This document shows, one piece after another, positions 53,976 through 62,578 of a stretch of DNA of 64,000 nucleotides. This DNA comes from an uncultured Jannaschia sp. GTDB taxonomy: Bacteria; Pseudomonadota; Alphaproteobacteria; Rhodobacterales; Rhodobacteraceae. How positions within the stretch are numbered: position 1 is the stretch's first letter; every line of letters starts with the position of its first letter. The stretch is taken from the NCBI RefSeq assembly GCF_947503795.1, contig NZ_CANNEZ010000001.1:2223001-2287000 (forward strand), written 5' to 3'. Both the position numbers and the translations under genes were made by a program. The notes below the pieces were generated by a model. The model searched no databases. It was not told where the DNA came from and worked only from the letters and a program-made list of their open reading frames with translations.

Positions 53976-54826
53976 CAGGCGTCCCCCGTCGCAAGACCGA
54001 GATCGGGATACATGCCCCACTCGGCCCATGATCCGTCGTAGAGCGCGTGGTCGGGATGCCCGAGCCGCGCCAGCGCGAGGTTCACGATCGCGGCCGTCAC
54101 GCCCGAGCCGCAGCTTGTAATGATCGGGCGCGTCAGGTCGACCCCGGCCTCCGCGAACGCGGCGCGCAGGCCCGCCTCGTCCTTCATGGTGCCGTCCGCT
54201 TCGAGAAGCGTCCCGAAGGGCACGTTGCGCGCGCCCGGAATATGCCCGGCGCGCAGGCCGGGACGCGGCTCGGGCGCGTCGCCGCGGAAGCGGGCGGCGG
54301 CGCGGGCATCGACGACCTGCGCGCCGCCCAGCTTGGCGGCCTGTGCCACATCCGTCACGTCGCGCATCAGCCGCGGCTCGGGGCGCAGCGTCATGTGGCG
54401 GTCCTTGATCTGCGGCAGGTCGCTGGTCAGCGGCCGCCCCTCGGCGCGCCATTTCGGCAGCCCGCCATCCAGAACCGCCGCCCGCTGGCCGAATAGCCGG
54501 AACAGCCACCAGACCCGCGCCGCAGAGAACAGGCCCGCCCCGTCATAGATCACCACCGTGTGCCCGTCGCCGACGCCCATCCGGCGCATCCGCGACATGA
54601 ATTTCGCCGCACTCGGTGCCATGTGCGGCAGGCTGGAGCGCGCGTCCGAGACGTCGTCGAGATCGAGAAACCGCGCGCCGGGAATATGCGCCTCGCCGTA
54701 TTCCTCGAGCGGATCGCGGCCCGCATCGGGCAGGTACCACGACGCGTCGATGATCCGCAGGTCGGGCGACGGCAGCTTGCGCGCCAACCAGTCGGTGCTC
54801 ACCAGGGTGGACGGATCGTCGGTCAT
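53975..54826 (-). CDS. sseA: 3-mercaptopyruvate sulfurtransferase
   Basis: This moves sulfur from 3-mercaptopyruvate to acceptors such as thioredoxin or cyanide. The 283 residues form two rhodanese domains. The active-site loop is [20 protein letters not shown] is the sequence typical of mercaptopyruvate-specific enzymes, rather than the C-R-x-G-x-R/T of thiosulfate rhodaneses. The N-terminal inactive domain ends with [18 protein letters not shown]. The ATG at 54826 overlaps the MOSC stop (ATGA), and the stop shares a base with the aminotransferase start. Confidence 0.94.
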   Translation of the reverse strand: MTDDPSTLVSTDWLARKLPSPDLRIIDASWYLPDAGRDPLEEYGEAHIPGARFLDLDDVSDARSSLPHMAPSAAKFMSRMRRMGVGDGHTVVIYDGAGLFSAARVWWLFRLFGQRAAVLDGGLPKWRAEGRPLTSDLPQIKDRHMTLRPEPRLMRDVTDVAQAAKLGGAQVVDARAAARFRGDAPEPRPGLRAGHIPGARNVPFGTLLEADGTMKDEAGLRAAFAEAGVDLTRPIITSCGSGVTAAIVNLALARLGHPDHALYDGSWAEWGMYPDLGLATGDA

Positions 54827-55485
54827 CGCACGGCCTCCCGCTCGGAGCGGCGTTCGGCGAAGACGCCGCGCCAACTCGGGTCCAGATCGGCCATCCCGGC
54901 CAACGCATCGACATCGCCCGGATCGGCCTTCAGGTCGAAGAGCGCGGTCGCGACGCGGTGCACGGTCCAGCCGTCATTCGGACGCTCCAGCAGCACCAGA
55001 TCGTCGCCCTCGGCCACCGCGCCGCCTTCGAGGACGCGCAGGTACCAGCCCGTTCGGCGCGTCTTCCGCATCCGGTAGGCCATGCTGTCCTCGCCGACAT
55101 GGGCCGTAAGCTTCCAGCAGGGCTGGCGGCCCTGGCTGATCGCGACGCGGGCCGTGCCCATCGCCATGACGTCCCCGATGCAGACATCCGCTTCGGTCCA
55201 GCCCGCGACCGCGACGTTCTCGCCGAAGCCGCCGGGCGCGAAGGCCGCGCGATCGCCGAGGTCGCGCCGCCAGCGGGCGTAATGCGCGACCGGGTAGACA
55301 TGTACCGCCTTGCCGCGTCCGCCATGCACCGCGAGATCGGCCTGCGCGTCGCCCAGGAACCCCGTGGCACCCAGCGAGACGGGCCCGTCCCTGCGGGCCT
55401 TGGCAATGGCCGAGGGCGGCTTCGTCGGCCAGCGGTCCTGGACCGTGCCGGTGAAAATGCCGTCGATGCGGGCGCGTTCGGTCAT
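54823..55485 (-). CDS. MOSC domain-containing protein (YiiM type)
   Basis: The 220-residue protein has MOSC landmarks: [44 protein letters not shown] and [14 protein letters not shown], where the invariant Cys of the MOSC fold is present. The C-terminal part is the YiiM-type 3-alpha domain. MOSC proteins handle sulfur for molybdenum cofactor and reduce N-hydroxylated compounds as YiiM does. It is the first gene of the five-gene minus-strand run and overlaps sseA by 4 bases, fitting a sulfur or molybdenum theme. Confidence 0.88.
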   Translation of the reverse strand: MTERARIDGIFTGTVQDRWPTKPPSAIAKARRDGPVSLGATGFLGDAQADLAVHGGRGKAVHVYPVAHYARWRRDLGDRAAFAPGGFGENVAVAGWTEADVCIGDVMAMGTARVAISQGRQPCWKLTAHVGEDSMAYRMRKTRRTGWYLRVLEGGAVAEGDDLVLLERPNDGWTVHRVATALFDLKADPGDVDALAGMADLDPSWRGVFAERRSEREAVR

Positions 55486-55683
55486 GTCTGGCTCCGGGGG
55501 CGGGACACGGGTCCCTTCGGCTTCCGGGCTTACCGCCGCCCCGTGCGCGAGGCAACGCGCAAGCCCGTGACGGCGTCATTCTCGGGGTTGCAAGGTCGCG
55601 CGCCGGGGTCTAGGACGCGGCCCTTGAGATACGGGCGGACACCCTTGGAGGCCGCCCCAACCGCTAGATATTGGAGACACAAC

Positions 55684-56352
55684 ATGGCTGGTGAGATTCC
55701 GGATCTCGTGGCGCATGCCCGGACGGGGACAGGCAAGGGGGCCGCTCGTCAATCCCGTCGCAACGGCATGGTGCCGGGCGTCGTCTATGGCGGCGGCTCG
55801 GACCCGCTTCCGATCGAAATTCCCTTCAACGACCTCCTGAAGAAGCTCCGCGCGGGCCGCTTCCGGGCGACGCTCTGGAACCTCAAGGTCGAGGGCCAGG
55901 AGGATGTCCGCGTGATCGCCCGCGACGTTCAGCGTGACGTGGTCAAGGACCTTCCGACCCATCTCGACCTGATGCGTCTCAAGCGCACGTCGAAGGTCAA
56001 CCTCTACATCCCCGTGGTGTTCGAGGGCGTCGATGGCTCGCCCGGCGACAAGCAGGGCGGCGTCCTGACGGTCGTTCGTCCCGAAGTCGAGCTGCGCGTC
56101 ACCGCCGGTGACATCCCCGATCACCTGACTGTCGATTGTTCGGGCATGGAGATCGGCGACACGGTCACGATCTCGAACGTCACGATGCCCGAGGGCGCCA
56201 AGCCCACGATCGATCGCGACTTCGTTCTGGCCAACATGCAGGCCCCGTCGGGTCTCGCGTCGCAGTCGGATGACGAGGACGAGGTCACCGAGACCGAGGT
56301 CATCAACCAGACCGCCGATACGGTCGAGGGTGAGGATTCGTCCGAGGACTGA
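55684..56352 (+). CDS. rplY: 50S ribosomal protein L25/Ctc
   Basis: L25 binds 5S rRNA. The 222-residue protein is the long Ctc type: an N-terminal L25 domain ([37 protein letters not shown]) and a C-terminal TL5-like domain, ending in an acidic, disordered-looking tail of Asp/Glu/Thr. Codon bias is strong. The start at 55684 follows a ttggagacac ribosome site; the longer frame upstream overlaps the MOSC gene antisense. A hairpin follows at 56374. The usual neighbour pth is not adjacent. Confidence 0.95.
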   Translation: MAGEIPDLVAHARTGTGKGAARQSRRNGMVPGVVYGGGSDPLPIEIPFNDLLKKLRAGRFRATLWNLKVEGQEDVRVIARDVQRDVVKDLPTHLDLMRLKRTSKVNLYIPVVFEGVDGSPGDKQGGVLTVVRPEVELRVTAGDIPDHLTVDCSGMEIGDTVTISNVTMPEGAKPTIDRDFVLANMQAPSGLASQSDDEDEVTETEVINQTADTVEGEDSSED

Positions 56353-56373
56353 TCCTCGGCCAAGCATTGCTTT

Positions 56374-56410
56374 CAAGGGGGCGTGGACGGGAAACCGTCT
56401 GCGCCCCTTC
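56374..56410 (+). terminator. Hairpin after rplY
   Basis: A long imperfect stem (aaggggg-cg side with cgccccttc side, plus an inner gacgg/ccgtc part) closes on a GAAA tetraloop (56391-56394). There is no T run. It lies 22 bases past rplY and 19 bases before the convergent oxidoreductase stop at 56429. Confidence 0.6.
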
Positions 56411-56428
56411 TGCATCCGCCGTCGCGTG

Positions 56429-57127
56429 TCAGCCCAGCATTTCGGCCAGAACGGCATCGGGGCCGGATTTCGACGCGGGCTCCTTTCGCGCGATGGCAGG
56501 TGTGCCGCGAATATGCAGATCCTCCGTCGCGCAGCGCAGCATGAAATCGGCCAGATCGCCGGTCCGCGTGCGGATCAGTTCGGGCGGGATCACGTCGTCG
56601 AACACGCGGTAGTCCCCCGACGGACCTTCGTCGAGCAGCCAGCCGGGGCGCACGGCGGTCCAGCGCAGCTGTTCCGTCGCGCGCAGGATGCGCTCCATCT
56701 CGGCCATCTGGTCGAAGATCGACTTCAGCCCCAGCCGCGCCGCCGCCTGGAACCAGATCGGCCCGCGCGCCATCGTCTCGACGAAGCTGGCCGAGATGGT
56801 CACAAGCCGGTCGACGCCGGTCGCGCGCATCGCCTCGATCAGGTTCGCCGTGCCCTCGGTATGGAGCGGCGGCGGGTTCACGAACGTCGACGGTCCCGCG
56901 TCGATCCCGACCGCGTTCAGCACGGCATCGACGCCGGCGAGGTCGGCTTCCAGACCGTCGCGGGTCATCAGATCGCTCTTGATCCAGGTGACGTCGGGGC
57001 CGGTCACGTCCGGCGGGTCGCCCGCGTGATAGCCGGCCCGGATCGTATGACCCGCAGCCAGCCCCTGCCGCACAATGCGCAGGCCGGTCGCGCCATCCGC
57101 GCCGTAAACCAGAAACGTCTTCGTCAT
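56429..57127 (-). CDS. NAD(P)-binding atypical short-chain dehydrogenase (NmrA-like)
   Basis: A 232-residue Rossmann protein with the atypical glycine motif VYGADGATGLRIVRQG at the N-terminus, the IKSDLMTRDGLEADLAGVDAVLNAVG strand and no clear YxxxK catalytic pair, placing it in the NmrA/SDR_a5 type. Members sense NADP redox state or act as quinone reductases. The start at 57127 follows ggagaccccc. It is 53 bases downstream of a Gfo/Idh oxidoreductase gene on the same strand. Substrate unknown. Confidence 0.85.
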   Translation of the reverse strand: MTKTFLVYGADGATGLRIVRQGLAAGHTIRAGYHAGDPPDVTGPDVTWIKSDLMTRDGLEADLAGVDAVLNAVGIDAGPSTFVNPPPLHTEGTANLIEAMRATGVDRLVTISASFVETMARGPIWFQAAARLGLKSIFDQMAEMERILRATEQLRWTAVRPGWLLDEGPSGDYRVFDDVIPPELIRTRTGDLADFMLRCATEDLHIRGTPAIARKEPASKSGPDAVLAEMLG

Positions 57128-57180
57128 GTTGGGGGTCTCCCTTCGCCGGGGAGAACCCGGACCGGCGCGGCACGGTTCCG

Positions 57181-58167
57181 TCAGGCCGCAGGACGCCCGC
57201 CGGCTGCCGCGTAGGCCATGTCGATGACCCGTTGCGTCCCGGCGGCATCCTCCAGCGTCCAGGCGAAGGGTGCCTCCCCCCGGATCGCGGCACCGAAGGC
57301 CTCGACCTGCAGGACGTATTGGTCGACGCCGTGCCACGACCGCTCGTGCGTGATCCCGTCGCGGCCGCGCCATGCCACGCGCGCGGATCCGAAGCGCGCG
57401 GCGTTGAACGGGGCGGTCAGACGGATCAGCCCGGCATCGCCGTGGAACAGCATCACCTGTTCGGGCAGAAGGCGCATCGAATTCACCCAATGCGCGCTGA
57501 AGCCCGGGAAGCGCGCCGAAACGCGGGCCAGCAGGTCGCAGCCGTCCTCCCAGTCGATATCGGCATGGGTGATCGCCTCGGGCTCGGACCGCGTGGCCCA
57601 GCGGGTGGAGCCATAGGTATAGACCCCAATATCCGGCAGCGCGCCGCCGCCCGTCGCGGCCATGTTGCGGATATTTCCGGGGTCGCCCGAATTGTCGTAG
57701 GTGAAGACGCCGCCGACATGGCCCAGCCGCCCGATCTCGCCGCCGTCCAGCAAATCGCGCACGAAGGCCCATTGGGGATGGTGGACGATCATGTAGGCCT
57801 CGGCGGCCTGCAGCCCGGTCCGGTCGCGCGCGGCGATCAGCGGGGCGATGTCGCCCTCGGCCATGGCGACCGGCTTCTCGACGAGCACATGCTTGCCCGC
57901 CTCGAGCGCCCGGATGCCCCATTCGACATGCATCGTGTGCGGCAGCGGGACATAGACGGCATCCACCTCGGGATCGGCCAGGAGCGCGTCGTAGTCGCCA
58001 TGGACGCGCAGACCCGGTGCGCGTTCGGCGAAGGGCGCGGCCTTCTCGGGCGAGCGGGTCGCCAGCGCGGCGAGGACATGGCCCCGCGCCATGTGGATCG
58101 CAGGCGCCATGTCGTTGCGCGCGAAGTTCGAGGCGCCCAGCACGCCCCAGCGGATCGGATCGGTCAT
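57181..58167 (-). CDS. Gfo/Idh/MocA family oxidoreductase
   Basis: The 328-residue protein has the N-terminal dinucleotide fold GVLGASNFARNDMAPAIHMARG, the EKPVAM motif (HVLVEKPVAMAEGDI) and a C-terminal alpha-beta domain with DIGVYTYGSTRW. These enzymes oxidise or reduce sugars or sugar-like substrates with NAD(P). The lack of nearby sugar transporters leaves the substrate open. It probably shares a transcript with the NmrA-like gene downstream. The ATG at 58167 is 62 bases from the convergent-side DksA-like stop at 58230. Confidence 0.88.
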   Translation of the reverse strand: MTDPIRWGVLGASNFARNDMAPAIHMARGHVLAALATRSPEKAAPFAERAPGLRVHGDYDALLADPEVDAVYVPLPHTMHVEWGIRALEAGKHVLVEKPVAMAEGDIAPLIAARDRTGLQAAEAYMIVHHPQWAFVRDLLDGGEIGRLGHVGGVFTYDNSGDPGNIRNMAATGGGALPDIGVYTYGSTRWATRSEPEAITHADIDWEDGCDLLARVSARFPGFSAHWVNSMRLLPEQVMLFHGDAGLIRLTAPFNAARFGSARVAWRGRDGITHERSWHGVDQYVLQVEAFGAAIRGEAPFAWTLEDAAGTQRVIDMAYAAAGGRPAA

Positions 58168-58229
58168 TTCGGCTCCCCCTGTCGATGGGCAAGCTAGGCC
58201 AGAGTTTCGCGCCTAAGTCTCCCCCGGCG

Positions 58230-58499
58230 TCACTTGAGCTGGCTGTCCTTCGACCCGCGCCGGTTGATGCCCGCGCGCGGGGCCGCCCGCCCGTCCCGCT
58301 CGCTCGCGCAATCGACGCAGAGCTTCACGCCCGGCAGCGCCGCGCGCCGCGCCTCGGGGATCGGCTCCTCGCATTCGGCGCAATGGGTCAGGCTCTCGCC
58401 CGTGGGACGCGCCTGCGCCTTCATGCGCGCCAACTCGTCCGAAATCGACGCCTCGATCTGCTCGGACACGGCGCCGTCCTTGGCCCAGCCCCCGGCCAT
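58230..58499 (-). CDS. DksA/TraR-type zinc-finger protein (YbiI-like)
   Basis: An 89-residue protein with the C4 zinc finger CAECEEPIPEARRAALPGVKLCVDC (C-x2-C-x17-C-x2-C) preceded by a short helix and followed by a basic GINRRGSK tail. This matches the small DksA/TraR members resembling YbiI, which lack the long DksA coiled coil. They may bind the RNA polymerase secondary channel or nucleic acids. It overlaps the DUF1428 stop by one base (TGATG), suggesting coupling. Function unknown. Confidence 0.88.
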   Translation of the reverse strand: MAGGWAKDGAVSEQIEASISDELARMKAQARPTGESLTHCAECEEPIPEARRAALPGVKLCVDCASERDGRAAPRAGINRRGSKDSQLK

Positions 58500-58873
58500 C
58501 AGGCGCGCAGCTCCACGATGGGAGCGAAGCCGCCATAGATCATCCGCATTCCATCGAACGGCATCTCGGACATATCCGTCATCGCGGCGGCGAACGCGGG
58601 ATCGGGGTCGCGCATCCGGGCATTGGCCGCGTCATGTGTCGCCTTGTCGGGCCATTCGATCCACGAGAAGGCGACCGTCTCGCCCGGCTCGCACTTCACG
58701 GCCATCGGGAACGAGGTGACCTCGCCGTCGGGCACGTCGTCACCCCAGCATTCGACCTGCGCGATGGCACCCAGCGGCTTGAAGATGACCTCCCATGCTT
58801 CGTGCGCATGGGCGACGAAGGCGTCCTTCTGGTCAGTCGGCACGGCGGCGACGAACCCTGCGAAATAGGACAT
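58499..58873 (-). CDS. DUF1428 family protein
   Basis: A 124-residue cytoplasmic protein matching DUF1428 throughout (MSYFAGFVAAVPTDQKDAFVAHA, then ECWGDDVPDGEVTSFPMAVKCEPGETVAFSWIEWPD and MPFDGMRMIYGGFAPIVEL). The dimeric alpha-beta barrel fold is shared with YciI-type proteins. Function is unknown. A ggaggacgac ribosome site precedes the ATG. It lies downstream of rpoH past the rpoH terminator. Confidence 0.9.
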   Translation of the reverse strand: MSYFAGFVAAVPTDQKDAFVAHAHEAWEVIFKPLGAIAQVECWGDDVPDGEVTSFPMAVKCEPGETVAFSWIEWPDKATHDAANARMRDPDPAFAAAMTDMSEMPFDGMRMIYGGFAPIVELRA

Positions 58874-58914
58874 GTCGTCCTCCTTCCTTCCTGTGCGCCC
58901 TGCAACATAGCACG

Positions 58915-58940
58915 AAAAAGGGGGCCATCCCGGCCCCCTT
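58915..58940 (-). terminator. Terminator after rpoH
   Basis: On the minus strand aagggggcc (58932-58940) pairs with ggccccctt (58918-58926) over 9 bp with a 5-base loop, followed by a T run (58915-58919 are A on the plus strand). It lies 29 bases behind the rpoH stop at 58969. Confidence 0.9.
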
Positions 58941-58968
58941 CGGTCGATCTGCTGTGGGTGCGATCCCG

Positions 58969-59862
58969 TCAGGCGGGGACCATGCCCTTCTCGCGGGCCA
59001 GTTCGCGCACGCGGGTCGAGAGCTTTTCGAAGGCCCGCACCTCGATCTGGCGGATCCGCTCGCGCGAGACGCCGTATTTCTCGGACAGATCCTCGAGCGT
59101 CACGGTCTCCTCGTTCAGCTTGCGCTGGGTCAGGATGTCCTTCTCGCGGTCGTTGAGTACGTCCATCGCATCGGTCATCAGGCCGATCCGGCTTTCGTAC
59201 TCGTCGCGCTCGGCGTAGTCGCCGGCCTGGTCGGCGCTGTCATCGGCCAGCCAGTCCTGCCACTGGGTCGAGCTGTCGCCATCCGACCCGACCATCACGT
59301 TCAGCGACGCGTCGCCACCCGACATGCGCCGGTTCATCGACGTCACCTCGTCCTCGGTCACGCCGAGGTCGGTGGCGATGCGCTGGACGTTCTCGGGGCG
59401 CAGATCGCCCTCCTCCAGCGCCCCGATGCGGTTCTTGGCCTTGCGCAGGTTGAAGAACAGCTTTTTCTGCGCGCTGGTCGTGCCCAGCTTCACCATCGAC
59501 CACGATCGCAGGACATATTCCTGGATCGCGGCGCGAATCCACCACATTGCGTAGGTCGCAAGGCGAAAGCCCTTCTCGGGGTCGAATTTCTTGACGGCCT
59601 GCATCAAGCCGACATTCGCCTCCGAGATCACCTCGGCCTGCGGCAGACCGTATCCGCGATAACCCATGGCGATCTTGGCCGCGAGGCGCAGGTGCGACGT
59701 CACCATCTGGTGCGCGGCGTCGGTGTCGCCCTCCTCGACCCAGCGCTTGGCGAGCATGTATTCCTGCTCGGGCTCCAGCATCGGGAACTTGCGGATTTCC
59801 TGAAGATAGCGATTCAGCCCCTGCTCGGGCGAGGGGGCCGGAAGGTTGGCGTAAGTGGCCAT
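58969..59862 (-). CDS. rpoH: RNA polymerase sigma factor RpoH (sigma32)
   Basis: The heat-shock sigma factor. The 298 residues hold region 2 (LRLAAKIAMGYRGYGLPQAEVISEANVGLMQAVKKFDPEKGFRLATYAMWWIRAAIQEYVL), the RpoH box QKKLFFNLRKAK, and region 4 (LNDREKDILTQRKL, then LEDLSEKYGVSRERIRQIEVRA). The RpoH box separates it from sigma70-family relatives and is the site of FtsH/chaperone control in other bacteria. The start at 59862 follows gggagacaccc. It is a monocistron by its terminator and may activate hsp20 at 31289. Some Rhodobacterales have two rpoH genes. Confidence 0.96.
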   Translation of the reverse strand: MATYANLPAPSPEQGLNRYLQEIRKFPMLEPEQEYMLAKRWVEEGDTDAAHQMVTSHLRLAAKIAMGYRGYGLPQAEVISEANVGLMQAVKKFDPEKGFRLATYAMWWIRAAIQEYVLRSWSMVKLGTTSAQKKLFFNLRKAKNRIGALEEGDLRPENVQRIATDLGVTEDEVTSMNRRMSGGDASLNVMVGSDGDSSTQWQDWLADDSADQAGDYAERDEYESRIGLMTDAMDVLNDREKDILTQRKLNEETVTLEDLSEKYGVSRERIRQIEVRAFEKLSTRVRELAREKGMVPA

Positions 59863-59891
59863 GATGGGTGTCTCCCTCGAAGATGCGGCTG

Positions 59892-59908
59892 TGTTAAAAG
59901 GCTTAACA
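59892..59908. promoter_or_regulatory. Inverted repeat upstream of rpoH
   Basis: tgttaa-aaggc-ttaaca: 6-bp arms with a 5-base spacer, 30 bases ahead of the rpoH start and in an A/T-richer patch. It could be part of the promoter or a small operator. By eye only. Confidence 0.3.
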
Positions 59909-60097
59909 TGCCGTTTGACTGGATATGGTGCGGCTTGACCGACCATTCAAGATCGCGGCCTCGCCGGTCGTTTCGTCTGACGGAGCGGTGATCTACCCCG
60001 TGCGCCAAGGCCGCGAAAGAGCCGGAATGGCGGCTGGACTGCGCGGATTTGCACCAAGAACGCGACCGCAGGCGTCCTGTTCCTTTGGCAGGTCAGG

Positions 60098-61108
60098 TCA
60101 GCTCTCGCCCCGAAGTGCACGCAGCAAGGACTCCATGTCGTCGGGCAGCGGGGCCGCAAAGGACATCTCGGCATCGGTGACCGGGTGCCGAAAACCCAAG
60201 GTCGCCGCGTGCAGAGCCTGCCTCGGGAAGGCCTGCGCCTCGGCCCGCCCCGGCTGATTGCCCGGCATCTTCCGGGACCCGCCATAGACCGGATCGCCGA
60301 TCAGGGCATGCCCGGCATGAGCCATGTGCACGCGGATCTGGTGCGTCCGCCCTGTTTCGAGCCAGCACTCGATGAAGGCCGCCGCACCGAGGTCTTCCAG
60401 CCGCCGCGCGCGGGTCACGGCATGGCGTCCGCCGTCCCAGCGGACGGCCTGCCTCTGGCGGTCCGTGCGGTGGCGATCGAGCCGCGTCTCGATCTTGACG
60501 ATGTCACCGGGCTCCAGCGAGACGCCGCGCGTGCCCCGAAGCCGCGGGTCGCCGGGGGACGGCACGCCGTGGCAGATCGCGAGATAGCGCCGCTCGACAT
60601 CATGCGCCTCGAACTGGGCGGCCAGTCCGTGATGCGCCGCATCTGACTTGGCCACCACCAGAAGGCCCGAGGTGTCCTTGTCGATCCGGTGGACGATGCC
60701 CGGTCGCTTCTCGCCCCCGACGCCCGACAGGTCGCCGCCGAAATGGTGCAGCAGCGCGTTGACCAGCGTCCCGCCGGGCGAGCCGGGCGCGGGATGCACA
60801 ACCATGCCCGCGGGCTTCATGACGACGAGGAGGTCGGCGTCCTCGTGGATTATCTCAAGCGGAATCGCTTCGGGCCGCGTGTCGGGATCGTCGGCGACGG
60901 GAACCTCGACCTGCACCGCATCGCCCTCGGACGGCCGGTCGCGCGCGCCGGCGACCGCGCCGTTCACCGTCACGCGCCCCTCGGCCAGCAAGCGAGCCAG
61001 CCGCGACCGGCTCAGATGCGCGTCGGCTGGCACGTCGCGCGCGATTGCCTTATCGAGGCGCGGCGGCGGATCGGCCGCGATGGCGAAGGTCACGATCTTG
61101 TCCGACAT
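60098..61108 (-). CDS. rluD: 23S rRNA pseudouridine synthase RluD-type
   Basis: The RluA/RluD family isomerises uridines of helix 69. The 336 residues have an N-terminal S4 RNA-binding domain (ARLLAEGRVTVNGAVA) and the catalytic block IVHRIDKDTSGLLVVAKS with Asp near residue 150, then GRTHQIRVHMAHAGHALIGDPVYGG. Basic N-terminal residues of the longer open frame are not protein-like, so the start is 61108 (MSDKIVTFAIAADPPP). That start codon shares two bases with the start of the divergent gene at 61107. Confidence 0.94.
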   Translation of the reverse strand: MSDKIVTFAIAADPPPRLDKAIARDVPADAHLSRSRLARLLAEGRVTVNGAVAGARDRPSEGDAVQVEVPVADDPDTRPEAIPLEIIHEDADLLVVMKPAGMVVHPAPGSPGGTLVNALLHHFGGDLSGVGGEKRPGIVHRIDKDTSGLLVVAKSDAAHHGLAAQFEAHDVERRYLAICHGVPSPGDPRLRGTRGVSLEPGDIVKIETRLDRHRTDRQRQAVRWDGGRHAVTRARRLEDLGAAAFIECWLETGRTHQIRVHMAHAGHALIGDPVYGGSRKMPGNQPGRAEAQAFPRQALHAATLGFRHPVTDAEMSFAAPLPDDMESLLRALRGES

Positions 61109-61391
61109 GGAACCCGTTCCCGAGCCGTCGAACCTGCGCCTCCTGCGGGTGCTGGTGACGGTGTTGACGGGTGTGATGATCGCGGGGCTGATAGCGGTCG
61201 TGGTCGCCCTTGTCACGCGCCTGCCCAGCGCCGCGATCCGCTCGCCCGAGGGGCTTGCTATCCCGGCGGGCACCGAGATCGTCGCGGTGACGCAGGCCCC
61301 GTCTTACTGGCTGGTGACGACCGGGGACGACCGGCTCCTTGTCTTCGCGCCGGACGGCTCGCTCCTGCGCGACATCCCGCTCGGCGACTGA
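61107..61391 (+). CDS. Small single-pass membrane protein (DUF6476-like)
   Basis: The 94-residue protein has a short N-terminal cytoplasmic part, one membrane helix (LLRVLVTVLTGVMIAGLIAVVVALV) and an exported C-terminal domain with PEGLAIPAGTEIVAVTQAPSYWLVTTGDDRLLVFAPDGSLL. The pattern and the neighbour rluD fit the DUF6476 family of Rhodobacterales. Function unknown. Its ATG (61107-61109) overlaps the minus-strand ATG of rluD (61106-61108) by two bases, so any promoter or ribosome site for either lies inside the other's coding sequence. Confidence 0.75.
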   Translation: MEPVPEPSNLRLLRVLVTVLTGVMIAGLIAVVVALVTRLPSAAIRSPEGLAIPAGTEIVAVTQAPSYWLVTTGDDRLLVFAPDGSLLRDIPLGD

Positions 61392-61450
61392 TCGGGGCGG
61401 GGGGCGAATTTTCGTACGAACATTCGCACGCCCCCCGCGCGTCCGGTATG

Positions 61451-62050
61451 TCACGACAGAAGCGGCGCGAGCGTCGGCCAAAGGCTGGCCAACAGGAGCG
61501 CCGCCATCACCCGGTTGAACACGCGTAGCCGTCCCGGCGATGTCAGGACGCGGCGCAGTTGCAGCCCCATCACGAGCCAGAGCGAGATCGACGGCAGGTT
61601 GACGACCGTGAAGATCGCCGCAACCGGCACGACCGCCCAAGGCCCGCCCGCCGTGTAGAGCGTCACCGCCGTCAGGGCCATCGTCCACGCCTTGGGGTTC
61701 ACCCATTGAAACGCGGCGGCCTGCAGGAAGGTCAGTGGCCGGGCCTCGGCGGCGCGCGCCTCGGGCGGGGCTGCGTTTGCAATCTTCCAAGCGAGCCACA
61801 CGAGATAGGCGACGGACAGGATCGCAAGCACCGTCTTGGCCATCGGGTAGGTCGCGAAGACCTGCGCCAGCCCGAGGCCGACGAGCACGATCATCACGCC
61901 GAATCCCAGCGAGATGCCCAGCGCGTGCGGCACCGACCGCGCCACGCCGAAATTCGCCCCCGACGCCATGATCATGAGGTTGTTGGGCCCCGGCGTGACC
62001 GAGGAGACGAAGGCGAAGGCGACGAGGCCGAGAAACAGATCGTAGGTCAT
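61451..62050 (-). CDS. LysE/RhtB family amino-acid exporter
   Basis: A 199-residue inner-membrane protein with six hydrophobic segments and the conserved N-terminal SVTPGPNNLMIMASGANFG motif near residues 18-36, plus QWVNPKAW in the third third. Members export lysine, threonine, homoserine or other amino acids. Substrate cannot be read. It diverges from an Lrp-type gene across 72 bases, a standard exporter-regulator pair. Confidence 0.9.
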   Translation of the reverse strand: MTYDLFLGLVAFAFVSSVTPGPNNLMIMASGANFGVARSVPHALGISLGFGVMIVLVGLGLAQVFATYPMAKTVLAILSVAYLVWLAWKIANAAPPEARAAEARPLTFLQAAAFQWVNPKAWTMALTAVTLYTAGGPWAVVPVAAIFTVVNLPSISLWLVMGLQLRRVLTSPGRLRVFNRVMAALLLASLWPTLAPLLS

Positions 62051-62069
62051 GGCGGAATTCTGCGCCGGG

Positions 62070-62092
62070 TTTCGCACCATGTGCTTGCGAAA
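62070..62092. promoter_or_regulatory. Candidate operator between lysE and lrp
   Basis: tttcgca (62070-62076) and tgcgaaa (62086-62092) are an exact inverted repeat with a 9-base spacer in the 72-base divergent gap. The TGCGAAA half-site also appears inside the trxB/lrp operator region (atgcgaaa at 35781-35788). An Lrp-type regulator binding here would control both genes. Confidence 0.5.
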
Positions 62093-62122
62093 ACGGCGCG
62101 ACAGGCCCATCTTTTGCAAGAT

Positions 62123-62575
62123 ATGGTTCGATTGGACGAAATTGACGACAGAATCCTGCACGCCCTGTCGGAGGATGGCAGGATCACCAATCAGGCGCTG
62201 GCCGATCGCGTTGGGCTCTCGCCTTCGGCGACGCTGCGGCGGGTGCAGGCGCTCGAACGGTCGGGCGTCATCACCGGCTACCGCGCGCGGATCAATGGCG
62301 AGAAGTTGGGCACAGGGTTCACCGCCTATATCGCCGTCGGGCTGAACGATCACACCAAGCGCGGGCAGGAAGCGTTCGAACGGGCCGTCGCCACGGCGCC
62401 CGAGGTCCGCGAGTGCCACAACATCACTGGCGCGGTCGAATACCTGCTGCGGATCGAAGCGCGCGATCTCGCGGCCTACAAGCACTTCCATACCGAGGTG
62501 CTGGGCATCCTGCCGCAGGTCTCGAGCCTGACGACCTATGTCGTGATGGGCAGCCCCAAGGACGACCGCGCCTGA
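62123..62575 (+). CDS. Lrp/AsnC family transcription regulator
   Basis: A 150-residue feast/famine regulator with the HTH LDEIDDRILHALSEDGRITNQALADRVGLSPSATLRRVQALE and a RAM domain (GTGFTAYIAVGLNDH through HFHTEVLGILPQVSSLTTYVVM). It diverges from the LysE exporter gene, so it probably senses an amino acid and controls that exporter, as LrpC/LysG-type regulators do. The 3' end is 3 bases from a broken VOC gene on the other strand. Confidence 0.92.
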   Translation: MVRLDEIDDRILHALSEDGRITNQALADRVGLSPSATLRRVQALERSGVITGYRARINGEKLGTGFTAYIAVGLNDHTKRGQEAFERAVATAPEVRECHNITGAVEYLLRIEARDLAAYKHFHTEVLGILPQVSSLTTYVVMGSPKDDRA

Positions 62576-62578
62576 CGT

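Noticed and set aside
54958-55683. A long N-terminal extension of rplY
   Set aside because: The extension is antisense to the MOSC gene; L25 family N-terminus and a ribosome site are at 55684.
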